Shown piece by piece: positions 44,881-53,716 of a stretch of 64,000 nt of DNA (the stretch's first letter is position 1; every line of letters begins with the position of its first letter). The notes beneath the pieces were generated by a model. That model did no database searches. It worked only from the letters and a program-made list of their open reading frames with translations, and was not told where the DNA came from. Position numbers and translations under genes: made by a program. Origin of the DNA: an uncultured Lachnospiraceae bacterium (GTDB lineage: Bacteria > Bacillota > Clostridia > Lachnospirales > Lachnospiraceae); assembly GCA_947384285.1 (NCBI GenBank), contig CANDGI010000006.1, positions 1 through 64,000 of the forward strand, written 5' to 3'.

Positions 44881-46236
44881 TTACTCTTTGTCCCTCCACT
44901 GAATGCCCTTATAAAACATCACCGACATTACCATAGCGATCCCCCATCCGATAGGCCAGGACATCCAGATGCCTGCCGCTCCCAACGCCGTCTTTGATAA
45001 GGCAGTTGCAAGGACAACACGCAGCGTAAGATCTGTAAAGGTGGCTATCACAAATTTTTTCATAAACCCTGCTCCGCGCAGCACCCCATCGGCTACCAGC
45101 TTGACAGATATGACAAAATAAAAGGGTGACAAAATACGCAGGAACAAAATGCCTGTATTCATAGCCTGGATCCCTGAAGCGTCAAGGAAGATAGACACCA
45201 AATACTTGCTGGCGATAAAATACAACAGGACAATTGGCACGCAAATGGTCCATACCAGGCGGATGCCCGCCTGAAACCCCTCTTTGATACGGCTGTACTT
45301 CCCTGCCCCAAGATTCTGCGCCGTGTAATTGGAGATTCCGTTTGCAAGGGTTGTAAACGAGGTGATTACCATATTATTTAGTTTTACCGAAGCAGAATAT
45401 CCCGCCATGACATCAATGCCGAAGCCGTTAATGACACCCTGGATAATAATATTTCCTACTGACACAAAGCTTTGCTGTAAGATACTTGGCACGGCAACGA
45501 CAGAAATACGTCCCAACAGTTTCCAGGAAAAGACCGCTGCCCTGTCCTCAGCCTGAATTTCCCTGAACTTCCTAAACACAACCCCAATGGCTAAAATACA
45601 GCTGACTCCCTGGCATAAAAAGGTTGCAAAGGCCACTCCATCCACGCCCATGCCAAAACCTGCCACAAACAATATGTCCACAGCAATATTGGATACAGAG
45701 GAACATGCAAGGAAAATAAAGGGCGTCCTGGAGTCTCCCAACGCTGAAAAAATCCCGGTCGCTACATTATAATAAAACACAAAAGGCAGCCCCAGTATAT
45801 AGATATCAAGATACAGCTTAGAATCTGCGAATATATCTGCCGGCGTATGTATCATATGCAGCAAGCTGCCACAGAATAAAATTCCGCACAGCATGAGGAA
45901 AGCGCATAAAACCCCGCTGGCAATCAGCGTAGTATATACGGCTGTTTTCATTTCACTGTACCTTTTTGCCCCAAACAGCTGTGAGACAATCACAGAACAG
46001 CCGATGTTGCATCCAAAGGCGAAGGCAATAAATATCAGCGTAATTTCATAACTGTTCCCCACTGCCGCAAGGGCATCGCTTCCTATAAAATTTCCCGCCA
46101 CAAAGCTGTCGGCAATATTATAAAGCTGCTGAAAAATAATGCTGCCAAACAATGGAATGCAGAACTTCCACAAAACAGCCCTCGGTTCTCCCACTGTTAA
46201 ATCTTTTGCAGCTTCTCTTCTATTCTTTTCTTTCAT
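44881..46236 (-). CDS. MATE family efflux transporter
   Basis: A 451-residue protein with 12 hydrophobic segments and the family's N-terminal pattern (LWKFCIPLFGSIIFQQLYNIADSFVAGNFIG, then LAAVGNSYEITLIFIAFAFG) and a second half starting near SILQQSFVSVGNIIIQ. It exports cationic drugs or metabolites with Na+ or H+. In the +1 frame about 40 residues (EYPHFDRKAVKNH...) continue after the stop, so the protein may have lost a C-terminal tail by frameshift. It has its own promoter inside the end of the TPR gene region. Confidence 0.9.
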   Translation of the reverse strand: MKEKNRREAAKDLTVGEPRAVLWKFCIPLFGSIIFQQLYNIADSFVAGNFIGSDALAAVGNSYEITLIFIAFAFGCNIGCSVIVSQLFGAKRYSEMKTAVYTTLIASGVLCAFLMLCGILFCGSLLHMIHTPADIFADSKLYLDIYILGLPFVFYYNVATGIFSALGDSRTPFIFLACSSVSNIAVDILFVAGFGMGVDGVAFATFLCQGVSCILAIGVVFRKFREIQAEDRAAVFSWKLLGRISVVAVPSILQQSFVSVGNIIIQGVINGFGIDVMAGYSASVKLNNMVITSFTTLANGISNYTAQNLGAGKYSRIKEGFQAGIRLVWTICVPIVLLYFIASKYLVSIFLDASGIQAMNTGILFLRILSPFYFVISVKLVADGVLRGAGFMKKFVIATFTDLTLRVVLATALSKTALGAAGIWMSWPIGWGIAMVMSVMFYKGIQWRDKE

Positions 46237-46395
46237 ATGGCAATCTCTGCATACCGCCTTTGGACGGTAACTTCCTTTCCATGAAAACAGTGGATATCAC
46301 TTTGCAAGATAAAATAGAAGCCTGTGAATCCTTGTTTTCTATAATTTCTTCCTTGATTCATCGCATTGCAATAATGAATCTTTTGCATCCTGCCT

Positions 46396-46424
46396 ATTGT
46401 ATACCTTTGCTTTGGATTTATCAA
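46396..46424 (-). promoter_or_regulatory. Promoter of the MATE transporter gene
   Basis: On the minus strand TTGATA (46419-46424), 17 bp, TACAAT (46396-46401), with a leader of about 155 nt. It lies directly after the TPR gene's stop codon. Confidence 0.7.
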
Positions 46425-46428
46425 GATA

Positions 46429-48039
46429 TTATTTCAGATTCCCTTCCAGCCATTGCCGGAAATCCCCTTCCGGGTTCCATTCAAAATATGCTCTTTGCAT
46501 ATTCTTGTAAATAATTTCCGTGCTTGGATGTTCTGTTCCAAGATTCGACAGAAAAATTCCATATGCTTTGATGTAATACCCCAAAGCAATCTTGTATTTT
46601 CCCTGTTTCTGGTGCATGAATGCAAGATTATTATAAATGGCTGCGATATCTGGATGCTCTTCCCCCAACACCCTTTTATTGATCCGCAGGCTTTTTTCAT
46701 ATAATTCTTCTGCCTGCCTGTATTTTCCCTGCTTCTTATACACTCCTGCCAGATTATTATAACCTGCGGCTGTGAGCGGATGCTTCTCCCCCAGCACTTT
46801 TTCGCTGATGCGCAGGCTCTTTTCGTATAGGTCTTCTGCCTCCCTGTGTTTCCCTTGTTTCCGGTACACAAACGCCAGATTATTATAACCTGCGGCGATA
46901 TCTGGATGCTCCTTTCCCAGTATCTTTTTCCCAATCCGCAGGCTTTTTTTATACAGCTTCTCTGCTTTTTTGTCCTTTCCCTGCCGCTCATACACCATTG
47001 CCAGATTATTATAGCTGGCAGCGGTATGCAAATGCTCCTCTCCCAATACCCTCTCGCTGATCTGCAGGCTTTTTTCATACAACGCTTCTGCTTCCTGGTA
47101 CTTTCCCTGCCGCTCATATACCATTGCCAGGTTATTATAACCCGTGGCCGTGGACGGATGCTCTTTCCCCAAGACCCGTTCTTTGATCCGCAGGCTTTCT
47201 CCATGCAGCTCTTCCGCCATCTTGTATTTTCCCTGCCCTTCGTACACCAACGCCAGGTTATTATATATAGCTGCGATATCTGGATGCTCCCTTCCCAGCA
47301 CCTTTTCTTTGATACGCAGAATCTTTTGATACAGTTTCTCTGCTATCTCATACTTTCCCCATTCCTTATATGCTTCTGCTAACTCATACGCAATCTCCGC
47401 TGTTTCCAAATGTTCTGCCCCCAGTATTCTCCTTCTGATATCCCAGGCTTTCCGCAGTAATCTTACACTCTCCTGATAATGCGCCTTATCCTTCTCATCC
47501 TTGGCCTGCTCTGCCAAAACATATGTTTCTGCCAGTTTTGATTTTAATTCTTCTGGCTCCCACTGATTTTCTTCCATCGGTTCAGCCATCACAGAAGGCA
47601 GCTCTTCCTCTTTTTCCTCCGTATCGCTGTGGAATATCACCCGAAGCTTCACAAAAGAATAGAAATCACATGCCAAAACCGCCAGCCTGTCATCCCCATA
47701 GGGAGTGACAAGGAAAATGAAATTTTTTCCTAACCGCTCCAGCATATCCCTGCTGAAATTCAGGCGTTTCAGGCTCTCCTCCTCCTGCAGGGCAAGATGG
47801 AAATTCACCACCATAAAGGTCCGCGCGCCTGGCAAGCCCACAGCCCATTCCTGCAAATTGCAAAACGAATACTCCCCCGGATGCCGCTTATAATCATAGA
47901 TTTCCACGGCTCCCTGCCTGTAAATCTCCGCAATTTCCTTCTGCACGGTTTCATCCGCGATTACCAGATACAAGCCCTGCTCCGATTCCTTGATAATCCA
48001 GCCTAGGGTCCAGTATTCCTCCTGATTACCCTTCGTCAT
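46429..48039 (-). CDS. TPR protein with degenerate NTPase-like N-terminal domain
   Basis: 536 residues. The N-terminal 165 residues (LGWIIKESEQGLYLVIADE, FMVVNFHLALQEEESLKRLNF, LGKNFIFLVTPYGDDRLAVLA) resemble the catalytically inactive ATPase-like core seen before TPR arrays in STAND-type conflict proteins; there is no Walker A. From about 185 there are eight 42-residue kinesin-light-chain-type TPRs (YNNLA.VY..QGKY..AE.LY.KSL.I...VLG.EHP). Repeats 3-7 are very similar, with 126-bp DNA periodicity. Start 48039 overlaps the ATPase gene. Likely the sensing or effector partner of that ATPase. Confidence 0.88.
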   Translation of the reverse strand: MTKGNQEEYWTLGWIIKESEQGLYLVIADETVQKEIAEIYRQGAVEIYDYKRHPGEYSFCNLQEWAVGLPGARTFMVVNFHLALQEEESLKRLNFSRDMLERLGKNFIFLVTPYGDDRLAVLACDFYSFVKLRVIFHSDTEEKEEELPSVMAEPMEENQWEPEELKSKLAETYVLAEQAKDEKDKAHYQESVRLLRKAWDIRRRILGAEHLETAEIAYELAEAYKEWGKYEIAEKLYQKILRIKEKVLGREHPDIAAIYNNLALVYEGQGKYKMAEELHGESLRIKERVLGKEHPSTATGYNNLAMVYERQGKYQEAEALYEKSLQISERVLGEEHLHTAASYNNLAMVYERQGKDKKAEKLYKKSLRIGKKILGKEHPDIAAGYNNLAFVYRKQGKHREAEDLYEKSLRISEKVLGEKHPLTAAGYNNLAGVYKKQGKYRQAEELYEKSLRINKRVLGEEHPDIAAIYNNLAFMHQKQGKYKIALGYYIKAYGIFLSNLGTEHPSTEIIYKNMQRAYFEWNPEGDFRQWLEGNLK

Positions 48040-49339
48040 TTCCAATCAACCCCTGCTCCTCAAAAAACTTTACCACCAAAGGATGCACATTATGCCACCG
48101 TTTTCCGTTGTATTCCAGCACCACGGATGCCTGCAGCATGTTCAGCAGCATAGCCTTATCCTCAATCCGCTCCTTATTTCCGTGATAAATATTCAATAAA
48201 AACGGATACTCCTTCTCCTCAATCCGCCTGGTCAGCGAGGTCCTTGCCTCCTCCAGCGCGCATCCTGCATCCTCCATGGAAATGCTTGCGCTATTCCGGC
48301 GCTCTGCCCTTTTTGCCGACGCATTGATGACATGAAATAAATCCCTTAAGGAGCCTCCGGTATAGTGAATCAATTTTTCTAAAACCTTTGGCTCAAACAG
48401 CGCCAGATTTGCACGTTTTTTCACAATTTCCCGGATAATGTCAATCCCATCCTGGAAGGGCTGTCCGTCAATTGTTTCAATTTTAATCATTGGAAGGGTT
48501 TTTGTTACAAAGTAGCCTTCCATAGCGGAAAACCTCACATCATAGGAAAGCCCGATTGGAAACGTATAAATCACAGGAAATGCCATTCCAGAAAGAACCG
48601 CTGCATAATTATAAAATACCTTCCAGGCATCTTCTGGATTCAGTTTATCTAAATCCTCAAAAATGATAACCGGGCGTTTTCCCTCCGCTTTCCGGGTGAT
48701 TTTTTCCGACACACGCTTTAATATCCCAATCCATTCACTGGAGCGGACGCTTATTTTCCTGCGGTACTCTTTTCTTGTCTCTTCATTAAATTTCAAATCC
48801 GTTTTAATTTTTGCAAAAATATTCAAAATTCCTGCAAAAATCCCCCCAGGCTCTGCTGACATCCCCATTCCTGCCGAAACTGCCGTCTCTTCCTGGGATA
48901 CCAGTGTTTCCGTGCCTTCCTCCCAGAAATTTTTTATATGCGCAAGGATTCCGTCTTCCATTTCGCATCCCGACTCTTTTGCAATTTCCAGCAAGGCCTC
49001 TCCCATCAGGATAAAAAGGTCGGAATAAACAATATTAAATAAATCCAAATCCGTACTGCAATGGACGGTTTTCACATAATATCCGTCCTTGGCCAGGTTT
49101 TCCATCATCTTGTTTAACTCTGTGCTCTTCCCACACCCTCTATGCCCCAGCAGCAGACATGCATTGCATTCCTCTGAATTCCTGCAGATATCCACAATAT
49201 CCTCAATGGGAGAATTATATTTATCGCTTGTGCGGTATTCCATGGTTCCTGCGCAATAAAACTCTGCCATCTGCTCCACCTGCAAAGGCGCAGGGGAAAA
49301 AGCATTTATAATCTCGGAAATCCGATTTGCATATTTCAT
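48026..49339 (-). CDS. AAA/STAND-like P-loop ATPase, partner of the TPR protein
   Basis: A 437-residue ATPase. Walker A GHRGCGKSTEL (about 58-68), Walker B VIIFEDLDKL (about 255-264), then a helical lid and a C-terminal winged-helix-like part (HNVHPLVVKFFEEQGLI). The family is AAA_16/NACHT-like, and the Walker A variant GHRGCGKSTEL is typical of bacterial ATPases encoded beside TPR proteins. Start at 49339 has AGGAGG eight bases upstream. Its 3' end overlaps the TPR gene by 14 bp, indicating co-translation and probably a complex. Upstream lies a 20-bp satellite. Confidence 0.87.
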   Translation of the reverse strand: MKYANRISEIINAFSPAPLQVEQMAEFYCAGTMEYRTSDKYNSPIEDIVDICRNSEECNACLLLGHRGCGKSTELNKMMENLAKDGYYVKTVHCSTDLDLFNIVYSDLFILMGEALLEIAKESGCEMEDGILAHIKNFWEEGTETLVSQEETAVSAGMGMSAEPGGIFAGILNIFAKIKTDLKFNEETRKEYRRKISVRSSEWIGILKRVSEKITRKAEGKRPVIIFEDLDKLNPEDAWKVFYNYAAVLSGMAFPVIYTFPIGLSYDVRFSAMEGYFVTKTLPMIKIETIDGQPFQDGIDIIREIVKKRANLALFEPKVLEKLIHYTGGSLRDLFHVINASAKRAERRNSASISMEDAGCALEEARTSLTRRIEEKEYPFLLNIYHGNKERIEDKAMLLNMLQASVVLEYNGKRWHNVHPLVVKFFEEQGLIGNDEG

Positions 49340-49454
49340 CAAAAATTCCTCCTGCCTTATGTTCAACTTCCATTTCATTATATATGATGCGCCGCCAATT
49401 GGCAAAGCATTTTAGAAGGGGAATATCCATCGTGTATATTTCTATGCAAAAGAA

Positions 49455-49634
49455 GATTTCCGGCATAATAAATGGATTTCTGGCACAATAAATGGATTTC
49501 CGGCACAATAAATGGATCTCCGGCACAATAAATGGATTTCCGGCACAATAAATGGATTTCCAGCACAATAAATGGATTTCCAGCACAATAAATGGATTTC
49601 CGGCACAATAAATGGATTTCCAGCACAAAAAAGC
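49455..49634. repeat. 20-bp tandem repeat (satellite), eight full units and one partial
   Basis: Consensus CGGCACAATAAATGGATTTC starts at 49461 and repeats every 20 bp in perfect register through 49620, with a partial unit to 49634. Variation is limited to a few positions (C/T at 1, G/A at 2). There are no spacers, so it is not CRISPR. It lies about 120 bp upstream of the ATPase/TPR operon start. Confidence 0.95.
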
Positions 49635-49751
49635 AGGCATTTCAAAATATCTTTTAAAAAGGCCTGCAAATATTTTCTTAAAATTTTCCGCCCTCCAATA
49701 TGATCCAAATCAGGTAGAGGGCATTGTACCATACTGCGCCTATGATACCTG

Positions 49752-50072
49752 TCAAGGCAAACAGCCATTTCCTGTAAGCTTCTTAAGAGCCGCCTTGGCA
49801 TCATTTTTATCCAGCTGAAAGGGAATCACATAATCCGGTTTCAGCATTCCCGAAAGCTGCCCCTTCATCACCACAGGATTTCCGCAGAAAGGACAGGACG
49901 CGGCCGCCGTATTTTCCTCACATGCAATTTCACCGCAGCAGGAATTGCAGACGCAGGAACCCAAGCCGCTTTTTTCATCCTCCTGCCACTCATTCCCGGC
50001 GGAAACGTCCCATCCTGCGTTCATTGCCATGCCCATAAATCCTGCCATAGCAATGGATGGGAACACGAGCAA
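49752..50072 (-). pseudogene. Remnant of a zinc-ribbon membrane-associated protein
   Basis: The frame contains CNSCCGEI, SCPFCGNPVVMKGQLSGMLKPDYV and PFQLDKNDAKAALKKL, which match the central part of a TFIIB-type zinc-ribbon protein family of about 350 residues. Everything after KKLTGNG is missing, and the N-terminal part (MLVFPSIAMAG...) does not match. Probably a truncated pseudogene. Confidence 0.72.
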
Positions 50073-50200
50073 TCAAATGCCGGACGGTTCACATATTACG
50101 GATGGGAACACGAACAACCAAACGCCCGGTCTATATTTTTCCGCTTTTCCTCTTTTTTTGGCGTGAATAGCAGCTTTACGGCGTAAATGATTTCTTGTTC

Positions 50201-50866
50201 TCACAGTTTTATCTCTTCCACCGCAAATCCTCCTTGCTCCAACAATTCTTTTGCCTTTTTTGCATTCTGGTATCCAAAGACTTCCATATGTCCTCCTTTT
50301 GTGTGGACGGCCTTCCCGAAAATTTCCTCCATCTGCTTTTTGTCCATGAAAATTTTATCTTTTGGCTCCTCCAGAATGCCGCAGATTTTCCCATTTCTTT
50401 CATTGCCTGCTTCATCTTCAAGCTTTAAGTCCAAATTGGGGTAATCCTGTTTCCACCTCTTGGCCTGGCTCTTTCCCGAACCATATCCATTTCTATCTGT
50501 GAACCGCTGGAAGCTGTCTGTTCCCCAAAACAGCACAGGCGTATTCCCCAGAGAAAAGGATTCCAAGCCTTCCTTCCATTTCCCCGGAAATTCCTGCAAA
50601 TCCACCCCGAAAACCTCCGTCTCCATGGTATATTCCCCTAATTTTATGGTAACTATTACCGCTTCCTCTGGCTCAAACCTGCAGATGCCAGAAATTTTCT
50701 GCAATTCATCTACGGTTTCCTGCGTCAAATCACTGGAAGATTGGATGGAAAACCCATAAGTTTTCTGTTCCCTCCGGTAGGATTGCAGCTGGCCATACAG
50801 AAAAAAAATTATCCATCCAATTACGATACAGATTACAATGTCTTTATAAATATTCCGTTCTCTCAT
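50201..50866 (-). CDS. Unknown single-pass membrane protein, MacB/FtsX-periplasmic-domain-like
   Basis: About 221 residues: one membrane helix (about 8-27) followed by an extracytoplasmic domain with a pattern of strands and helices (SSDLTQETVDELQKISG, FGVDLQEFPGKW) reminiscent of the periplasmic core of FtsX/MacB exporter permeases, though the three further helices are missing. Its start codon lies in the last unit of a 34-bp repeat array. It is the last of a row of membrane/lipoprotein genes. Function unknown. Confidence 0.65.
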   Translation of the reverse strand: MRERNIYKDIVICIVIGWIIFFLYGQLQSYRREQKTYGFSIQSSSDLTQETVDELQKISGICRFEPEEAVIVTIKLGEYTMETEVFGVDLQEFPGKWKEGLESFSLGNTPVLFWGTDSFQRFTDRNGYGSGKSQAKRWKQDYPNLDLKLEDEAGNERNGKICGILEEPKDKIFMDKKQMEEIFGKAVHTKGGHMEVFGYQNAKKAKELLEQGGFAVEEIKL

Positions 50867-50869
50867 ATC

Positions 50870-51090
50870 CCTGTCCCTGCCCACATTGCCGCTTTCTCAT
50901 TTCCCTGTCCCCTCCCACATTGCCGCTTTCTCATTTCCCTGTCCCCTCCCACATTGGCGTTCTCTTATATCCCTGTCCCTGTCCCTGCCCACATTGCCGC
51001 TTTCTCATTTCCCTGTCCCTGCCCATATTGCCGCTTTCCCATTTCCCTGTCCCTGCCCATATTGGCGCTTTCCCATTTCCCTGTCCCTTA
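50870..51090. repeat. 34-bp tandem repeat array, about six copies
   Basis: CACATTG/CATATTG words start at 50882, 50916, 50950, 50990, 51024 and 51058: 34 bp apart except for one 40-bp step caused by an extra CTGTCC. On the minus strand every unit reads CAGGGAAATGAGA, i.e. a ribosome-site-like CAGGGA just before ATG. The final unit forms the actual start region of the 50866 gene. Confidence 0.92.
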
Positions 51091-51123
51091 CACATAGTGT
51101 CTGGCTCCAAAGGCTGTCCAAAA

Positions 51124-52695
51124 CTATTTTCTGTCTGCCTTCTTCTTATAATAGTTCATTCTCAGATACAGCCAGCCAATGATAAGCATCAGCACAAGAA
51201 AGATGAAAATAAGAATCGTTATCCACCACTGATTGGATTTGGGCTCCTCCTTTTCCACCTTCAGCTCTACCATCTGCGGTTTCTTAATGGAAGTATACAA
51301 TTCCTGGCTCTGTTCTGTCCGCTCCCCCTGCTCATTCTCATAGGAAAAAACAACAGTCCCCAACGTCTCCCCGTATTTTTTGCCGTCCTCCTCTATCACA
51401 TTGCCCTCATTGTCCATATTCAAGTTCCCTGCAAACACTTTTATTTCCCCATCTGCAAAAGTCCCTGCTTCCACAGTCCCAAAAAACAGCTCCTTCTCTG
51501 GAAACAGCCCCTTTCCTTCCAGCCGCACCCCGGCATTGTAAAGGACTGCAAGGCCTGTATTCTGAATCTGGAAGGTCAAAAAATCCGTATCGGATTCATA
51601 GATGCTTTCTGGAAAGGACACATTGACAAGCTCTGCCTGGGGAATCTGGCTCACGGACAAATTCACCGTTTCCGAGGAGGTATAGGCATTTCCTTTTTTA
51701 TCCTCATATTCAAATTGAAACTGGAGTGATACCGGCTCTGCCGGGGCTTTTTTTCCAATGGAAAGATTCTGGGACAGCTCCACGGCAGCGCCCGTCCCTA
51801 TCCTTGCAAAATACCAGGAATTTTTCTCCAGCAGAATATCCTTATTTTCTGACACAAGGGTAATCTTCACGTTTTCCATGGACTGGCTGCTGCTGCAGTT
51901 TTTCACAGAAACCGTCCAGGGCATGCTGCTCCCTGCGGGCACAGCCGATCCCTGCAGGCTGTTTGAGAGAATCATAACCCTGGGCTGGTGGCTGATCTCC
52001 TCTTTTGCCCCGGCGCCTGGCTCCACAGGGATAGCCTCTTCGCCTGGCTCCGGCAAAACAGCATCCGTTGGGCTCTCATTTTCATCCGAAAATCCCTGAT
52101 CTTCCCTTTCCTCTCCAGGAGGGATTCTTCCATCCGTGATTTCCACATAAATGGTAAAATCCTGACGGATTACTTTCTCTTCCGTCTGCGCCTGAACTGA
52201 CAAATGAAGAGGATACTGGCCATTTACCCTGTCCTCCTTCAATTTAATCTGGCACTGATACAAAAAGACGCCGTTTTCTGATTTTTTTACCTTTTTCTGA
52301 TAATTTTTATAATAAAATGGGCTGTTTTCCTCCCGCTCAAAAGAAATCCCTACAATTATCCTGTCCGCCTCTGTTTGAAGCTTCGTTACAAAAGGCACCA
52401 CGAGAAACATGGTATTTTTTCGGATGGAAGGTTCATAGCCTTTGGAAAAGGAATGCTTCATCCCTTCATATTTCCTGCTGGTTTCAATGGAAATTGCATG
52501 TTCAGATTTACTGCTGCCTTCAGAAGAACCGACATTTTCCGCATGCACTGTGACAGAGAAAATGAAGGATATCTGCCAAAGGAAGCCTATCAAAAAGAAA
52601 ATTATTCCAAAAAACCCTCTCTTTTTCCTTAACTTCCCACTCCTGCTGCCTTGAAAAAAATTTTTTTCTTTCCCAATCGATATACTTCTTTTCAT
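51124..52695 (-). CDS. Secreted, membrane-anchored protein with NEW3/COG1361-like repeats
   Basis: About 523 residues: signal peptide (about 28-50), a long beta-rich ectodomain with a Glu/Pro-rich linker (about 198-240), two Ig-like NEW3-type segments (e.g. VSVKNCSSSQSMENVKI and FQIQNTGLAVLYNAGV), and a C-terminal membrane helix (about 495-515) with a basic tail. Such proteins often accompany ABC exporters of the MacB type. Start 52695 (MKRSISIG) has GGAGG upstream. Role unknown; cell-surface structure or assembly is a guess. Confidence 0.72.
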   Translation of the reverse strand: MKRSISIGKEKNFFQGSRSGKLRKKRGFFGIIFFLIGFLWQISFIFSVTVHAENVGSSEGSSKSEHAISIETSRKYEGMKHSFSKGYEPSIRKNTMFLVVPFVTKLQTEADRIIVGISFEREENSPFYYKNYQKKVKKSENGVFLYQCQIKLKEDRVNGQYPLHLSVQAQTEEKVIRQDFTIYVEITDGRIPPGEEREDQGFSDENESPTDAVLPEPGEEAIPVEPGAGAKEEISHQPRVMILSNSLQGSAVPAGSSMPWTVSVKNCSSSQSMENVKITLVSENKDILLEKNSWYFARIGTGAAVELSQNLSIGKKAPAEPVSLQFQFEYEDKKGNAYTSSETVNLSVSQIPQAELVNVSFPESIYESDTDFLTFQIQNTGLAVLYNAGVRLEGKGLFPEKELFFGTVEAGTFADGEIKVFAGNLNMDNEGNVIEEDGKKYGETLGTVVFSYENEQGERTEQSQELYTSIKKPQMVELKVEKEEPKSNQWWITILIFIFLVLMLIIGWLYLRMNYYKKKADRK

Positions 52696-52738
52696 TGTTT
52701 TGCGCAACCTCCCACGGTCAATAACCTATTTTTTCTGT

Positions 52739-53632
52739 CTATTCCCCTGTAAAAGAATTGAAATTATATTTTTTGAGGGTATGAAAAGAGAGAGCCGCCA
52801 AAAATGCCAGAACCGCCAGGAAAATCATGCAGGACTGCTCAATGGAGGGAAGCACGTCATACCCAAAATCATGCATCCCATAGGTGGCGTGGTTCAAAGG
52901 GCTTATCCAGCCGCTCAGCCGCCGGACCAGAAACATCTCATATTCCTCTTTATGTAGAATCTTTGCTAGAATTTCTGGATTCAGCAGAAAGCCAAACAAA
53001 CTGTAGAAAAGCCCTGCGCCGATTGCAGCCTTTTTTCCTGCCTTCATCTGGACATACAGCATAAGAAAACTTAAGGTTAAGGAATAGCACATGAGAAGCG
53101 CCATAATCTGCATACTGCAGGAGAAGGGTGTGGTACTTTCCATGACTTTGACGGTGGAGGGAATGGACAAATCCTTTCCCATCTTGGAATAAGCCAGAAG
53201 AGCCGCCGTTTTGCTCCAGATATTTCCCGGATAAGTCTTCTGCATGCAAAGAAGGCTGGTAACCAGAATCACATAGGCCATATACAAAGCTGTCACCAGA
53301 AAAATATAAAAAAACTGTGCCAGAAGCCATCGGTTCTTTTTCATCCGAAGCAGCATGTAAGGCGTAACCTGGCTTAATTTGGGTAAATCCAGAAACAAAA
53401 GAATCAAAAGCAGGGAACACAGAAGAATGGCTGTGGCGTCCCCAAAGGTCCAGATAAATGGTTCCAATGCCTGCATCGGCGACTCATAATAATCCGCCAC
53501 CATCATTGCCCGGTCACTTAAGAAAAAACAGAGGATGAAGGAAAACAAAAAGGTGATAATCACCCTGGGATTTTTAAAAAACCCCAGGAAATTCCACCTG
53601 ACTGCCGCCGTTACCTGCTTTAGAGCTCCCAT
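52739..53632 (-). CDS. ABC-2-like multispanning membrane protein
   Basis: A 297-residue protein with about six membrane helices (near 22-40, 65-85, 105-130, 172-195, 208-225 and 262-280), beginning with the ABC-2-permease-like WNFLGFFKNPRVIITFLFSF. AAGGAG precedes the ATG. No ATPase gene is nearby, so whether it is part of a transporter is not settled. It lies between the lipoprotein genes and the NEW3 protein on the same strand. Confidence 0.7.
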   Translation of the reverse strand: MGALKQVTAAVRWNFLGFFKNPRVIITFLFSFILCFFLSDRAMMVADYYESPMQALEPFIWTFGDATAILLCSLLLILLFLDLPKLSQVTPYMLLRMKKNRWLLAQFFYIFLVTALYMAYVILVTSLLCMQKTYPGNIWSKTAALLAYSKMGKDLSIPSTVKVMESTTPFSCSMQIMALLMCYSLTLSFLMLYVQMKAGKKAAIGAGLFYSLFGFLLNPEILAKILHKEEYEMFLVRRLSGWISPLNHATYGMHDFGYDVLPSIEQSCMIFLAVLAFLAALSFHTLKKYNFNSFTGE

Positions 53633-53716
53633 CGCTTTTTCTCCTTCCCTTCCATTTTTTTCAGTGAAGTTAATGCCGGTTTTCAGCGGGCTTCACCTTA
53701 AAAAGCTTATGCACGG

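Noticed and set aside
49455..49634. CRISPR array
   Set aside because: Units are 20 bp and directly adjacent, with no unique spacers and no cas genes.
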